A stretch of DNA of 36,736 nucleotides. Source: Chryseobacterium sp. GTDB lineage: Bacteria; Bacteroidota; Bacteroidia; Flavobacteriales; Weeksellaceae. Positions 1 to 8,023 of this stretch are shown here, piece by piece (positions within the stretch are counted from its first letter, which is position 1; each line of letters opens with the position of its first letter). The notes under the pieces were generated by a model. That model was not told the DNA's origin. It saw only the letters and a list, made by a program, of their open reading frames with translations, and made no database searches. The translations under genes were made by a program, and so were the position numbers. Location: contig QFQW01000033.1 in NCBI GenBank assembly GCA_003248755.1, positions 1 through 36,736 of the forward strand, read 5' to 3'.

Positions 1-1068
1 ACATCAATTATCCTTTCAGCAGTTTTGCTGTCTTGTTCCAAGCAAGAAGAAGTAAAACCGGAAGAAACAAAAGGTTTTGAACTGAGCAATACTATGCTGA
101 AAAGCACAACTTTTGCAAAGGTTGAAAAGAAATTTATCGAGGACGAATTCAGCTTTTACGGTAAAATCTCCGCAGATAAAAATAAATATATCGACATTTT
201 TCCATTGGTTGGCGGAAACGTTCTCAGCGTGAATGTGGAATTGGGAGATTATGTGACCAAAGGTCAGGTCCTGGCAACGATTAGAAGTACGGAGTTGGCA
301 GAAGTTCAGAAAGATGTCAGCGATTCCAAAACCGATTTGATAGTCGCAGAGAACAATCTTCGTGTAGCAAAAGAGCTTTACGCAGGCAAATTGAACACAG
401 AAAAAGACGTTCTGGAAGCCGAAAGCGAAGTCAAAAAAGCAAAAGATGCCTTACGACGTTCCAATGACGTCAGCACGGTTTATAATGTGAAAAAAGGGAA
501 TATCTACAGTGTTATTTCGCCTATTAACGGTTATATCGTTCACAAGGACATCAACAAAGATATGGAGCTGAGAAGCGACAGAAGTGAGAATATTTTTGAT
601 GTTGCAAACACCAAGAATGTTTGGGCCATTATGAATGTCAACGAAGCGGATATCGATAAAATCACGTTGGGGATGAAAGCTCAGGTTTCTACATTATCAT
701 ATCCAGACAAAGTTTTTTATGGACAAATCGATAAGATTTTCAAAATCATAGACCCGGACACCAATGCGATGCAGGCTAGAGTAGTGTTGGACAATTCGCA
801 GGGACTGTTGATTCCCGACAGCAAAGCGACGATAAAAGTTTCCAAATCCGAAAATACAACAGCCTTGGCAATCCCTTCCAAAGCCGTGATTTTTGATGAC
901 AACAGATATTTTGCCGTGGTTTACAAATCCCAGACCGATATCAAGGTCAAAGAACTTAAGATTTTGAAACAGAACCCGGAGACAACCTATGTTTCAGAGG
1001 GACTTTCCGAAGGAGAAAGCGTCGTGACCAACAATCAATTGCTGATTTATCGCTCTTTGAATAACTAA
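1..1068 (+). CDS. Efflux RND periplasmic adaptor subunit, lipoprotein (5' end outside window)
   Basis: This is the membrane-fusion (adaptor) subunit that links an inner-membrane RND pump to an outer-membrane channel, anchored to the periplasmic face by a lipid. The reading frame is open from base 1, so the start codon lies upstream; the first in-window start-like codon (TTG at 25) falls inside the signal peptide and is not the real start. The visible N-terminus is a hydrophobic stretch ending in a lipobox LLSC, with the lipidated Cys at bases 34-36. After it come a lipoyl-like half (GGNVLSVNVELGDYVTKGQ), a helical hairpin rich in K and E, a second lipoyl half and a beta-barrel domain. The family is HlyD/CusB/CzcB. 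The RND pump gene follows after 143 bases, so the two probably form one operon with an upstream outer-membrane factor. The transported metal cannot be read from this sequence. Confidence 0.9.
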   Translation, partial: TSIILSAVLLSCSKQEEVKPEETKGFELSNTMLKSTTFAKVEKKFIEDEFSFYGKISADKNKYIDIFPLVGGNVLSVNVELGDYVTKGQVLATIRSTELAEVQKDVSDSKTDLIVAENNLRVAKELYAGKLNTEKDVLEAESEVKKAKDALRRSNDVSTVYNVKKGNIYSVISPINGYIVHKDINKDMELRSDRSENIFDVANTKNVWAIMNVNEADIDKITLGMKAQVSTLSYPDKVFYGQIDKIFKIIDPDTNAMQARVVLDNSQGLLIPDSKATIKVSKSENTTALAIPSKAVIFDDNRYFAVVYKSQTDIKVKELKILKQNPETTYVSEGLSEGESVVTNNQLLIYRSLNN

Positions 1069-1088
1069 TATTTAAAGCTTTTCTAATA

Positions 1089-1197
1089 AACCCATCGGGT
1101 TTAATATCAGTAGCCGTAGGTGCAACCTATGGATAAGAATCAACATATCTTAAAGAATCCGAAGGATTCAATTTTAATAACCACAGTATTATCTGTG
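1089..1197. repeat. String of four short hairpins in the adaptor-pump spacer
   Basis: The 143-base gap between the adaptor and the RND pump contains four consecutive short inverted repeats: AACCCatcGGGTT, TAGGTgcaACCTA, GAATCCgaaGGATTC and CACAGtattatCTGTG. The first three have 3-base loops. None is followed by a T-run, so they do not look like terminators. They resemble the small palindromic intergenic repeats common in flavobacterial genomes. They could act as an mRNA processing or stability element that sets the ratio of adaptor to pump. Confidence 0.7.
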
Positions 1198-1211
1198 ATT
1201 AAATATAAAAT

Positions 1212-4200
1212 ATGAACAAATTCATCAAAAATATCATAGCATTCTCACTCAAGAACAAAGCTTTCACATTCATATGGGTGGCGATTTTGGCGGTCTCGGG
1301 ATTCATTAGTTTCAAAAATATGCCGATTGAAGCATTTCCCGATGTTACCAATACCCAAATCGTCATCATTACCCAATGGAACGGGCGAAGTGCAGAGGAA
1401 GTAGAACGTTTCGTTACCACACCAATAGAGTTGGCAATGAGTCCGGTTCAGAAAAAGACCAGCGTCCGAAGTACCACAATGTTTGGACTTTCCATTGTCA
1501 AGATTTTATTCGAGGACGGTGTGGATGACATCTTTGCCCGAAATATGGTTAACAATCAGCTGAGAACTGTGAGTTTACCGGAAGGTATTGACCCAGAAGT
1601 CCAGCCACCTTACGGACCAACCGGAGAGATTTTCCGATACACACTCGAAAGTAAAGACAGAGATTCACGAGACCTTTTAACATTACAAACTTGGGTAGTT
1701 GACAGAGCAGTACGAAGTGTTCCAGGTGTTGCAGATATCAACGTTTTCGGAGGTCAGGACAAAGTATTTGAATTGAGTATCGACCCAAGAAAATTAGACA
1801 AATATAACCTTACACCTTCCGAAGTTCTGGATGCTGTAACCAACAGTAACCTGAATGTCGGTGGTGATGTTATAGAGAAAAGCGGCCAGGCTTATGTAGT
1901 TCGAGGAATAGGTTTGGTAAAATCGATTTCAGATATTGAGAATATTACGGTTCATAGTGATGGTGGAAACCCAATTCTGGTTAAGAATGTAGCCGATGTT
2001 CACGAAGGTTCTTTGCCAAGAGTTGGTCAGGCTTCATTGGATAATGAAAAAGACACGGTTGAAGGGATCGTTGTGATGCGAAAAGGCGAGAATGCGCAGG
2101 AGGTTCTGCTTGCGGTAAAAGCCAAAATCGAAGAATTGAACAACAAGATTCTTCCGAAAGATGTGAAGATGAAAACTTTCTACGACCGTCAGAACCTGAT
2201 GGATTTCACCACCAAAACAGTGATGCACAACCTGTTGGAAGGAATCATTCTGGTAACTGTAATTGTCTTGATTTTTATGGCAGACTGGCGAACTACCTTG
2301 ATTGTTTCCATCATCATTCCATTATCGTTATTATTTGCATTTTTCTGTCTACGAATGGCGGGAATGAGCGCTAACCTATTATCATTGGGAGCAGTCGATT
2401 TTGGAATTATTATAGATGGCGCCGTCGTAATGGTCGAAGGGTTATTTGTAATGCTCGACCACAAGGCTCACAAATATGGAATGGAACGCTTCAACAAAAT
2501 GGCGAAAGCAGGTTGGATAAAACAAACCGGAACAGGATTGGGAAAAGCGATTTTCTTCTCAAAGCTGATTATTATTACGTCACTTTTACCAATCTTTTCT
2601 TTTCAGAAAGTAGAAGGTAAAATGTTCTCTCCATTAGCATTTACATTAGGGTTTGCATTACTTGGTGCATTGATATTTACTCTGACTTTGGTTCCTGTAA
2701 TGTCACATTTATTATTAAAGAAAAATGTAAGAGAAAAGAACAATCCATTTGTGAACTTTTGGGACAGAAGTGTAATGAAAGGCTTCAAATTCACTTTTAG
2801 AAATAAGAAAATAAGTCTTTTGGTTTCAACTGTAATTCTTGCTATTACTTTATTCTCAGCCAAATTCCTGGGAACTGAATTCCTTCCTCAATTGAATGAA
2901 GGTTCACTTTGGATTACTGCAGAAATGCCGATGAGTTCCTCACTTAAAGAATCTCTTAAAACGGCTGAGGTTCTCAAAAAAGATATTATGAGCTTCTCAG
3001 AAGTCACTGGCGTTCTGGCGCAAACCGGTAGAAGTAATGACGGAACCGACCCGAACGGCTTCGGCTTCGTGCAGTTTGCCGTGAGTCTGAAACCAAGAGA
3101 CGAATGGAAACGAAAAATTACTTATGATGAACTGGTGGAAGAGATTGATAAAAAGCTGAAGAATTATCAGGGAATCACTTTCAACTATTCTCAACCCATT
3201 TCCGATAACGTTGCGGAAGCTGTTGCAGGTTTCAAAGCAGAAAACGGAATTAAAATCTATGGGGATAACCTTCATACACTCGACAGATTAGCGGAAGAAG
3301 TTCTGGCTTCTATAAAAGATGTGGATGGGGTGAAAGAACCAGGAATTATCAAAAATATTGGTCAGCCTGAAATAAGTGTAGTTCTTGACAGAAATAAAAT
3401 GGCTGCTTATGGTGTTTTACCTGCTGATGCCCAAGCGGTTCTGGAAATGGCGTTTGGTGGGAAAACAGCGTCTGAAATGTTTGATGGCGAAAGAAAGTTT
3501 CCAATCAGATTGCGTTATGCAGAAGATTATAGAAAGAATGAAGAAGACATCGCTTCTCTGATGGTTCCGACGCAGGACGGCGCCAAGATTCCGTTAAAGG
3601 AAATCAGTACGATTGAGAAAGAGAATGGAGCTGCGTTTATTTACCGAGATGATATCAAACGTTACATCGGTGTCAAATTTTCTATACGAGACAGAGACTT
3701 GGGCGGAACGATTGCCGATGCTCAAAAGAAAGTGGCTAAAATTAAATTGCCAGACGGTTACTCGATTGGATGGACAGGACAATTTGAAAATCAGCAACGT
3801 GCTACGAAAAGATTGGCACAAGTGGTTCCGATTAGTATTCTGGGAATTTTCTTCCTGTTGTTCATCTTGTTTGGAAATATGAAAGACTCGCTTTTGGTTT
3901 TGGCCAACGTGCCTTTTGCATTGATTGGTGCGATTATCGCGCTTCATTTGACGCATATGAATTTCGGCATCTCTGCCGGTGTCGGGATGATTGCCCTGAT
4001 TGGAATTTGTATCCAAAATGGTGTGATTCTGATTTCGGAGTTTCATCAGAACGTTAAGAATGGTTTGTCCTTAGATACATCCATAATGGAAGGTGTGAAA
4101 GTAAGAACCAGACCTGTAGTAATGACTGCTTTGATGGCATCCATTGGTTTGCTTCCTGCAGCACTTTCTACAGGAATCGGGTCGGAATCTCAGAAACCTT

Positions 4201-4310
4201 TGGCGATTGTGATTATTGGTGGACTGATTACTGCAACCGTTTTGACGCTATTGATTTTCCCAATTATCTTCTGGATTTTCAATAGAAGAAAGAATGAAGT
4301 TATTGATTAA
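1212..4310 (+). CDS. CzcA/CusA-type heavy-metal efflux RND transporter
   Basis: This is an inner-membrane proton-driven pump of the heavy-metal efflux (HME) branch of the RND superfamily, which exports metal ions through the adaptor and an outer-membrane channel. At 1032 residues it has full family length. It has an N-terminal membrane helix (residues about 10-30), a first periplasmic loop, a block of helices (about 340-540), a second periplasmic loop and a C-terminal block (about 860-1025). TM4 carries the HME proton-relay signature DFGIIIDGAVVMVEG, giving Asp396, Asp402 and Glu409, with the same spacing as the Asp/Asp/Glu trio of CzcA. The ATG at 1212 is preceded by an A/T-rich leader without a Shine-Dalgarno site. 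Whether it handles Co/Zn/Cd or Cu/Ag is not decided by the sequence. Confidence 0.93.
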   Translation: MNKFIKNIIAFSLKNKAFTFIWVAILAVSGFISFKNMPIEAFPDVTNTQIVIITQWNGRSAEEVERFVTTPIELAMSPVQKKTSVRSTTMFGLSIVKILFEDGVDDIFARNMVNNQLRTVSLPEGIDPEVQPPYGPTGEIFRYTLESKDRDSRDLLTLQTWVVDRAVRSVPGVADINVFGGQDKVFELSIDPRKLDKYNLTPSEVLDAVTNSNLNVGGDVIEKSGQAYVVRGIGLVKSISDIENITVHSDGGNPILVKNVADVHEGSLPRVGQASLDNEKDTVEGIVVMRKGENAQEVLLAVKAKIEELNNKILPKDVKMKTFYDRQNLMDFTTKTVMHNLLEGIILVTVIVLIFMADWRTTLIVSIIIPLSLLFAFFCLRMAGMSANLLSLGAVDFGIIIDGAVVMVEGLFVMLDHKAHKYGMERFNKMAKAGWIKQTGTGLGKAIFFSKLIIITSLLPIFSFQKVEGKMFSPLAFTLGFALLGALIFTLTLVPVMSHLLLKKNVREKNNPFVNFWDRSVMKGFKFTFRNKKISLLVSTVILAITLFSAKFLGTEFLPQLNEGSLWITAEMPMSSSLKESLKTAEVLKKDIMSFSEVTGVLAQTGRSNDGTDPNGFGFVQFAVSLKPRDEWKRKITYDELVEEIDKKLKNYQGITFNYSQPISDNVAEAVAGFKAENGIKIYGDNLHTLDRLAEEVLASIKDVDGVKEPGIIKNIGQPEISVVLDRNKMAAYGVLPADAQAVLEMAFGGKTASEMFDGERKFPIRLRYAEDYRKNEEDIASLMVPTQDGAKIPLKEISTIEKENGAAFIYRDDIKRYIGVKFSIRDRDLGGTIADAQKKVAKIKLPDGYSIGWTGQFENQQRATKRLAQVVPISILGIFFLLFILFGNMKDSLLVLANVPFALIGAIIALHLTHMNFGISAGVGMIALIGICIQNGVILISEFHQNVKNGLSLDTSIMEGVKVRTRPVVMTALMASIGLLPAALSTGIGSESQKPLAIVIIGGLITATVLTLLIFPIIFWIFNRRKNEVID

Positions 4311-4359
4311 ATTTTAATAATTGAGTTATAGTTGTTACATTTTTCTCTCTATTATTTGT

Positions 4360-4392
4360 GTTTCCTCAGGATTTTCTTGGGGAAACGTTTTT
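4360..4392 (+). terminator. Probable terminator of the RND operon
   Basis: Arms at 4360-4368 (GTTTCCTCA) and 4378-4386 (TGGGGAAAC) pair over 9 bp with one G-U wobble, and GTTTTT follows. It lies 50 bases after the pump stop codon, as expected for a factor-independent terminator. Confidence 0.55.
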
Positions 4393-4570
4393 GTTTATTT
4401 TGAACAGATTGAAAAAGCCTTGATGTTTTTAATGTCCTCTTCAAACGCCCTATCCATAGGACTTAACGAGAGTCATTTTTGAGCTTTGAAACATCTTCTA
4501 TTTTGCTTTAATTTTGGTTAGAATTTCTCAATTTCTATTGTGCAAAGCGCACCCGAACTAAGTGGAGCTC

Positions 4571-4635
4571 GTCATTGCGAGGAACGAAGCAATCTGTCCA
4601 CAAATCTCACAGATTGCTTCGTTCCTCGCAATGAC
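4571..4635. repeat. Perfect 27-bp inverted repeat (GTCATTGCGAGG family)
   Basis: Bases 4571-4597 are the exact reverse complement of 4609-4635, leaving an 11-base loop. The arms start GTCATTGCGAGGAACGAAGC. The outer GTCATT/AATGAC ends are shared with the weaker palindromes at 17825-17893 and 19339-19392. From memory, this motif type is a high-copy intergenic palindrome in Bacteroidota; copy number was not counted here. No T-run follows, so a terminator is less likely than a REP- or MITE-like repeat. Confidence 0.85.
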
Positions 4636-4672
4636 AGCGAAAACCCTTCGACAAGTTCACGATAAACTAAAC

Positions 4673-4704
4673 TTGGATAAAGGTGCCCAAATTTCTTACC
4701 TTTG
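4673..4704 (+). promoter_or_regulatory. Bacteroidota-type promoter of the deformylase-like gene
   Basis: TTG at 4673-4675, a 21-base spacer and TACCTTTG at 4697-4704 match the TAnnTTTG consensus. The likely transcription start is about 4710, giving a very short untranslated leader before the ATG at 4721. Confidence 0.6.
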
Positions 4705-4720
4705 ATAATAAAATTAGACT

Positions 4721-5344
4721 ATGCGGAATTTTATCTTGATATTATTACTTTTCATAGGTTTCAATGGGTTTTCCCAGAAGTTTTCTAAGGCCGAAAAAGA
4801 ATTAATCTTGGCGGGCGATTTGAAAACCGCTTTGCCAATATATCAGATCAATAATGAACATCAGCACAAGGTTTTGCTGGCTCAGTCACAAGAGATCTCG
4901 CCTAAAGATAAAACGCTTCCGGTTCTTATCGAACGGATGAGACTGGCTCTGGCAGCGACCGAAGGCGGTGTTGGCATTGCTGCGCCACAGGTTGGTATCA
5001 ATAGAAGGGTGGTACTGGTTCAGCGTTTTGATAAGACGGATTATCCTGTGGAATACTTCATCAATCCGAAAATCATCTGGCGTTCGGAACTTCTTAAAAA
5101 AGGTCCGGAAGGCGATCTTTCTATTGATCAGTTCCGAGAGCCTTTTTACAGAAGCTACAGCATCAGATTAGAATATTATGATCTGGACAATAAAAAGCAT
5201 GATGAGATGGTAGAAGGTTTCACAGCGGTGATTTTCCAGCACGAGATTGACCACCTTTCGGGGATTTTGATTTCGGATAAATTCAGGAATGAAAAAGGGT
5301 TGCAATACAAAGAAGTGAAAGTTTATCAGAAATCTAAAAATTAG
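4721..5344 (+). CDS. Exported peptide-deformylase-like protein with altered metal motif
   Basis: The fold is that of polypeptide deformylase, which removes the formyl group from N-terminal methionine using a metal held by one Cys and two His. Motif I is GGVGIAAPQ (residues 82-90) and motif III is HEIDH (174-178), both intact. Motif II, normally EGCLS, reads EGDLS (130-134): the metal-ligand Cys is Asp132, encoded GAT, two substitutions away from a Cys codon. The protein also starts with a clear signal peptide (hydrophobic residues 4-17, then GFSQ), so it should leave the cytoplasm, where deformylase normally acts. At 207 residues it is slightly longer than usual because of that leader. It may be an Asp-liganded metalloenzyme acting on exported peptides, or an inactive relative. 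The family assignment is firm; the activity is unknown. Confidence 0.88.
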   Translation: MRNFILILLLFIGFNGFSQKFSKAEKELILAGDLKTALPIYQINNEHQHKVLLAQSQEISPKDKTLPVLIERMRLALAATEGGVGIAAPQVGINRRVVLVQRFDKTDYPVEYFINPKIIWRSELLKKGPEGDLSIDQFREPFYRSYSIRLEYYDLDNKKHDEMVEGFTAVIFQHEIDHLSGILISDKFRNEKGLQYKEVKVYQKSKN

Positions 5345-5390
5345 GTCTGGTTTTTGAATAGAAAATACCAATCAATAAAACCTTAAAACT

Positions 5391-5732
5391 ATGAACTTTA
5401 TTATTCGTTTGCTGATAACTGCAATTTCAGCATTTTTGCTCAGCAAAATCCTTTCAGGAGTACATTTTGAGTCATTTGGTTCTACCATTATTTTTGCAAT
5501 TCTTTTGGGAATTCTGAATATTTTTGTAAAACCGATTCTGTCCATTTTATCCTTACCGATTACAATTATCACTTTGGGATTATTTTCATTTGTCATCAAT
5601 GCATTGATGATACTTTTGACTGATTATTTTATGGAAAGTATGCAGGTGGATGGTTTCCTTTGGGCGTTGCTTTTCAGTATTTTGCTATCGCTTGTCACAT
5701 CCGCTTTTACAGCGATTTTTGAAAAAGATTAA
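5391..5732 (+). CDS. Small membrane protein of the phage-holin-4-like (PF04020) family
   Basis: This 113-residue protein is almost entirely hydrophobic, with four probable membrane helices (about residues 3-20, 25-45, 52-75 and 85-108). The pattern (RLLITAISAFLLSKIL, a glycine-containing second helix with NIFVKPIL, then PITIITLGLFSFVINA) matches the YvlD/4-TMS holin-like family (PF04020). Despite the family name there are no phage genes nearby, and in most bacteria its members are chromosomal envelope proteins of unknown role. It starts 46 bases after the deformylase-like gene, so the two may be co-transcribed, and it ends at a strong bidirectional terminator. Confidence 0.8.
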   Translation: MNFIIRLLITAISAFLLSKILSGVHFESFGSTIIFAILLGILNIFVKPILSILSLPITIITLGLFSFVINALMILLTDYFMESMQVDGFLWALLFSILLSLVTSAFTAIFEKD

Positions 5733-5735
5733 AAA

Positions 5736-5766
5736 AAAAAGAGTTTCAATTCTTGGAACTCTTTTT
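5736..5766. terminator. Bidirectional terminator between convergent genes
   Basis: Stem AAAAAGAGTT (5736-5745) pairs with AACTCTTTTT (5757-5766) around an 11-base loop. A-runs and T-runs on both sides allow termination of the plus-strand holin-like gene and of the minus-strand gene ending at 5795. Confidence 0.85.
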
Positions 5767-5794
5767 CATTTAATAATGTTTGTAAATTAGATAC

Positions 5795-6049
5795 TTACAA
5801 ATTAAAATACCAAATTAGTATTAAAACATCAATTATGCCCTCTGCTAGGTTTATGTATAAATGTTTTGCTACTACCCTTTGTAAAAACCAATCAAGAAAC
5901 GAATAGAGTATTGATAACCCGATAATAACATACGCAAAAACATAACCCCAACCCTCATAACCGGGATATATTATAAAATAAATACCTAAGAATAAACCAA
6001 ATAATGCGGTTAAATTTCCAACGGTTAATTTATATCTTACACTTTCCAT
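5795..6049 (-). CDS. Small hypothetical membrane protein
   Basis: This 84-residue protein has three predicted membrane helices (about residues 10-30, 35-54 and 65-82), with the charged segment DWFLQRVVAKH between helices 2 and 3. I do not recognise a named family. It starts 6 bases after the stop of the Crp/Fnr-type regulator, so both should be made from the same transcript. That link suggests an envelope function under the same signal, but nothing in the sequence identifies it. Confidence 0.65.
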   Translation of the reverse strand: MESVRYKLTVGNLTALFGLFLGIYFIIYPGYEGWGYVFAYVIIGLSILYSFLDWFLQRVVAKHLYINLAEGIIDVLILIWYFNL

Positions 6050-6055
6050 TTTATT

Positions 6056-6643
6056 TTATAGAACAGTTTTTAAAATATTTCTTCGGACACGCGACAAGGT
6101 TTCCCTGGAAAGTCCCAGATAAGAAGCCACCATATGCAAAGGAACTCTATTGAAAATATCAGGATAAGTGTTGATGAAATCCAGGTATTTTTCTTCCGGA
6201 CTGCTGCTGATGTTCATCAGCAGACGTTTGTGGATTTCCATTGATTTTCTCGTCAGGATGTTTTCTACAAAAATATTAAGTTCAGGAATTTGTTCTCTTA
6301 ATTCAGCAAAATCTTCACAATTAAAGGCGAAAATTTCCGAAGCTTCCATTGCTTCGATGTTGAGTTTTGAAGGTATGTTGTTGTAGAAACTTTCCGGGTC
6401 AGTCGTCCAGGACATTTCGTTTACGAACTGGAGAATATGTTCGTTTCCATCTTCAGAGATTGAATAATTACGCAAAAGTCCTTTAGCTACAAAGATTTTC
6501 AGATTACAAACTTCGCCTTGCCCACAAACGGTTTCCTTGCGCTGAAGTTTGATTAATTGACTTTTATATAAAATGAAATCAAATTTTTCATCTGTGAAAT
6601 CGGGAAGCACTTTCTGAAAATAATTTTTAAGAATCTCTGACAT
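6056..6643 (-). CDS. Crp/Fnr-family transcriptional regulator
   Basis: This cytoplasmic DNA-binding regulator combines an N-terminal cyclic-nucleotide-binding-like beta-roll (about residues 20-120), a linking helix and a C-terminal winged helix-turn-helix with recognition region HMVASYLGLSRETLSRVRR. The ATG at 6643 gives 195 residues; a TTG two codons upstream is possible but unlikely. There is no cluster of Cys that would support an FNR-type iron-sulphur cluster, so the ligand is unknown, as for most Bacteroidota members of this group. It is divergent from the epimerase gene at 6780 with a shared 136-base control region, which makes that gene a plausible target. The small membrane protein downstream is in the same operon. 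Confidence 0.88.
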   Translation of the reverse strand: MSEILKNYFQKVLPDFTDEKFDFILYKSQLIKLQRKETVCGQGEVCNLKIFVAKGLLRNYSISEDGNEHILQFVNEMSWTTDPESFYNNIPSKLNIEAMEASEIFAFNCEDFAELREQIPELNIFVENILTRKSMEIHKRLLMNISSSPEEKYLDFINTYPDIFNRVPLHMVASYLGLSRETLSRVRRNILKTVL

Positions 6644-6738
6644 CTTCAAAACTGGATTTATATTTAAAATTAATTCTTTTTATTGGATTAATATAAAAAA
6701 TGTGTCAAATGACCTCGGTTTTGAGACCCGGTCACTAC

Positions 6739-6746
6739 TAAATTTG
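6739..6746 (+). promoter_or_regulatory. Candidate -7 element of the epimerase promoter
   Basis: TAAATTTG fits TAnnTTTG, 33 bases before the ATG. The nearest upstream TTTG (6720-6723) is only 15 bases away, shorter than the usual 17-23, so the assignment is moderate. Confidence 0.45.
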
Positions 6747-6779
6747 TATCAGAATTTAACAAAAACAAAATTTAAAAAT

Positions 6780-7673
6780 ATGAAGGTATTTGTAACAGGA
6801 GCTTCGGGATTTGTAGGCTCGGTAGTTGTAAAAGAATTATTAGCAAACGGACATCAAGTCGTTGGATTGGCACGTTCGGAAGAATCTGCAAAATCAATCA
6901 GAGAAACCGGAGCAGAAGTACTAATGGGAGATTTGGAAAATCTGGAGATTTTACAAAAAGGTGCAAGAGATGCGGATGGTGTAATCCATACAGCTTTTAT
7001 CCATGACTTTTCGGATTATCAAAGCAATGCAATCAAAGACCAGAAAGCAATCGAAGCTATGGGCGAAGTTTTGAAAGGAACTGATAAGCCCATTGTAGTA
7101 ACAGGCGGAACATTAGGATTACCATTGATTGAAGGAAAAATAACGGAAGAAAGCAAAGCACCGACAGAATCCATCAGGTTTTCTGAAAAAGCTTTTCTTG
7201 ACTTATCAGAATCCGGTGTTAAAGCATCAATCGTTCGTCTTTCACCAAGTGTTTATGGGAATTCTGAATTAGGTTTCAAGGGCGGTTTTGGAGTAATGCT
7301 TGCTGAACTTGCGAAGGCTAAAGGATTAGCGGCTTATATTGGTGAGGGCAATAATGTCTGGCCAGCGGTTCATCGTTTGGATGCGGCGAAGTTGTTTCGT
7401 TTAGCTCTTGAAAAAGGTGAGAAAGGCGCGAGATACAATGCTGTAAATCATGATAAACAGTTGTCAATGAAAGAATTTGCAGAACTGATAGGTGAAAAAC
7501 TGAATATTCCTGTAAAATCTTTGTCTATAGATGAAGCACCGGAATATTTTACATGGATGACCTACTTTGTGCAGGAAAATTGTCCGGCAACAAGTCTCAT
7601 AACTCAGGAAAAACTGGGTTGGAAACCTTCTGAGAAAAGTTTTATTGAAGAATTAGGCCAATATTTTTTCTAA
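6780..7673 (+). CDS. NAD(P)-dependent epimerase/dehydratase-like protein (atypical SDR)
   Basis: The protein starts MKVFVTGASGFVGSVVVKEL, a Rossmann nucleotide-binding loop of the TGxxGxxG type, and continues as a 297-residue extended or atypical short-chain dehydrogenase (NmrA/epimerase-like). I place the start at the ATG of this Rossmann strand; the frame is open to 6702, but that extension has no homology-like content and overlaps the promoter. Members of this group act on small-molecule carbonyls or serve as redox-sensing proteins; the substrate is unknown. The usual catalytic YxxxK is not obvious, the active region reading SVYGNSELGFKGG. The divergent Crp/Fnr-type gene may regulate it. 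Confidence 0.82.
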   Translation: MKVFVTGASGFVGSVVVKELLANGHQVVGLARSEESAKSIRETGAEVLMGDLENLEILQKGARDADGVIHTAFIHDFSDYQSNAIKDQKAIEAMGEVLKGTDKPIVVTGGTLGLPLIEGKITEESKAPTESIRFSEKAFLDLSESGVKASIVRLSPSVYGNSELGFKGGFGVMLAELAKAKGLAAYIGEGNNVWPAVHRLDAAKLFRLALEKGEKGARYNAVNHDKQLSMKEFAELIGEKLNIPVKSLSIDEAPEYFTWMTYFVQENCPATSLITQEKLGWKPSEKSFIEELGQYFF

Positions 7674-7683
7674 AAATTAATCT

Positions 7684-7715
7684 AAAATTCCTCGAAATAA
7701 AATTCGGGGAATTTT
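7684..7715 (+). terminator. Terminator of the epimerase gene
   Basis: Arms 7684-7696 and 7703-7715 pair over 13 bp with a single G-U wobble around a 6-base loop. The 3' arm ends in TTTTT. It lies 10 bases after the stop codon. Confidence 0.85.
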
Positions 7716-8023
7716 TATTTCTATTGGGCATTATCACTTGATGATAGTGTCATTTTCACTTCAAATATTATTTATCTCAAAAACTAATTTATCTCATATT
7801 ACATTTGTTTGGAGAGAAACTGCAATCTTCTAAATTTGAATAAAGCTTTTATTTAGTATAATTAAAAGCAACTATTTGCTATTTCTAGCCTGGCGAATAT
7901 CAATTTATAATTGTTTTTTCAGTTCTCAGATTTTTTGAAATAGAATCGAGATTAGAAAGACATTCCCGTTTTATTTTTTTGAATTTAATAAATCAATATA
8001 AATAATCATTTATAATATATGAT
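7716..8023. other. Gene-free leader region before the ABC exporters
   Basis: No coding frame is supported in these 308 bases. The region holds a small inverted repeat TATCActtgaTGATA (about 7731-7745) and a near-ideal promoter (7808-7838), followed by an untranslated leader of about 180 bases that is AT-rich and has no recognisable riboswitch. Confidence 0.6.
7808..7838 (+). promoter_or_regulatory. Near-consensus promoter of the ABC exporter pair
   Basis: TTTG (7808-7811), exactly 19 bases and TAAATTTG (7831-7838) match the Bacteroidota housekeeping consensus. Transcription is predicted from about 7844, leaving a long 5' leader of about 180 bases. Confidence 0.75.

Larger units (their letters stand above)
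4311..4720. other. Gene-free, repeat-rich gap
   Basis: No credible coding frame is seen in these 410 bases. They hold the RND terminator, a small palindrome CCTATccATAGG at 4449-4460, a long perfect inverted repeat (4571-4635), a copy of the motif CTTCGACAAGTTCA (4646-4659) and, at the right end, the promoter of the deformylase-like gene. It looks like an accumulation site for small dispersed repeats. Confidence 0.7.

Noticed and set aside
5391..5732. Phage remnant suggested by a holin-like protein.
   Set aside because: No other phage gene is nearby, and this family is common as a chromosomal membrane protein.
6711..6733. Possible Crp/Fnr operator (GACC and GGTC ends) in the divergent region.
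   Set aside because: Only the outermost four bases are symmetric; the inner positions do not match, so it is no better than chance.
6702..6779. N-terminal extension of the epimerase from an upstream GTG.
   Set aside because: It would place 26 unrelated residues before the Rossmann start and overlaps the promoter; the ATG at 6780 is the natural start.
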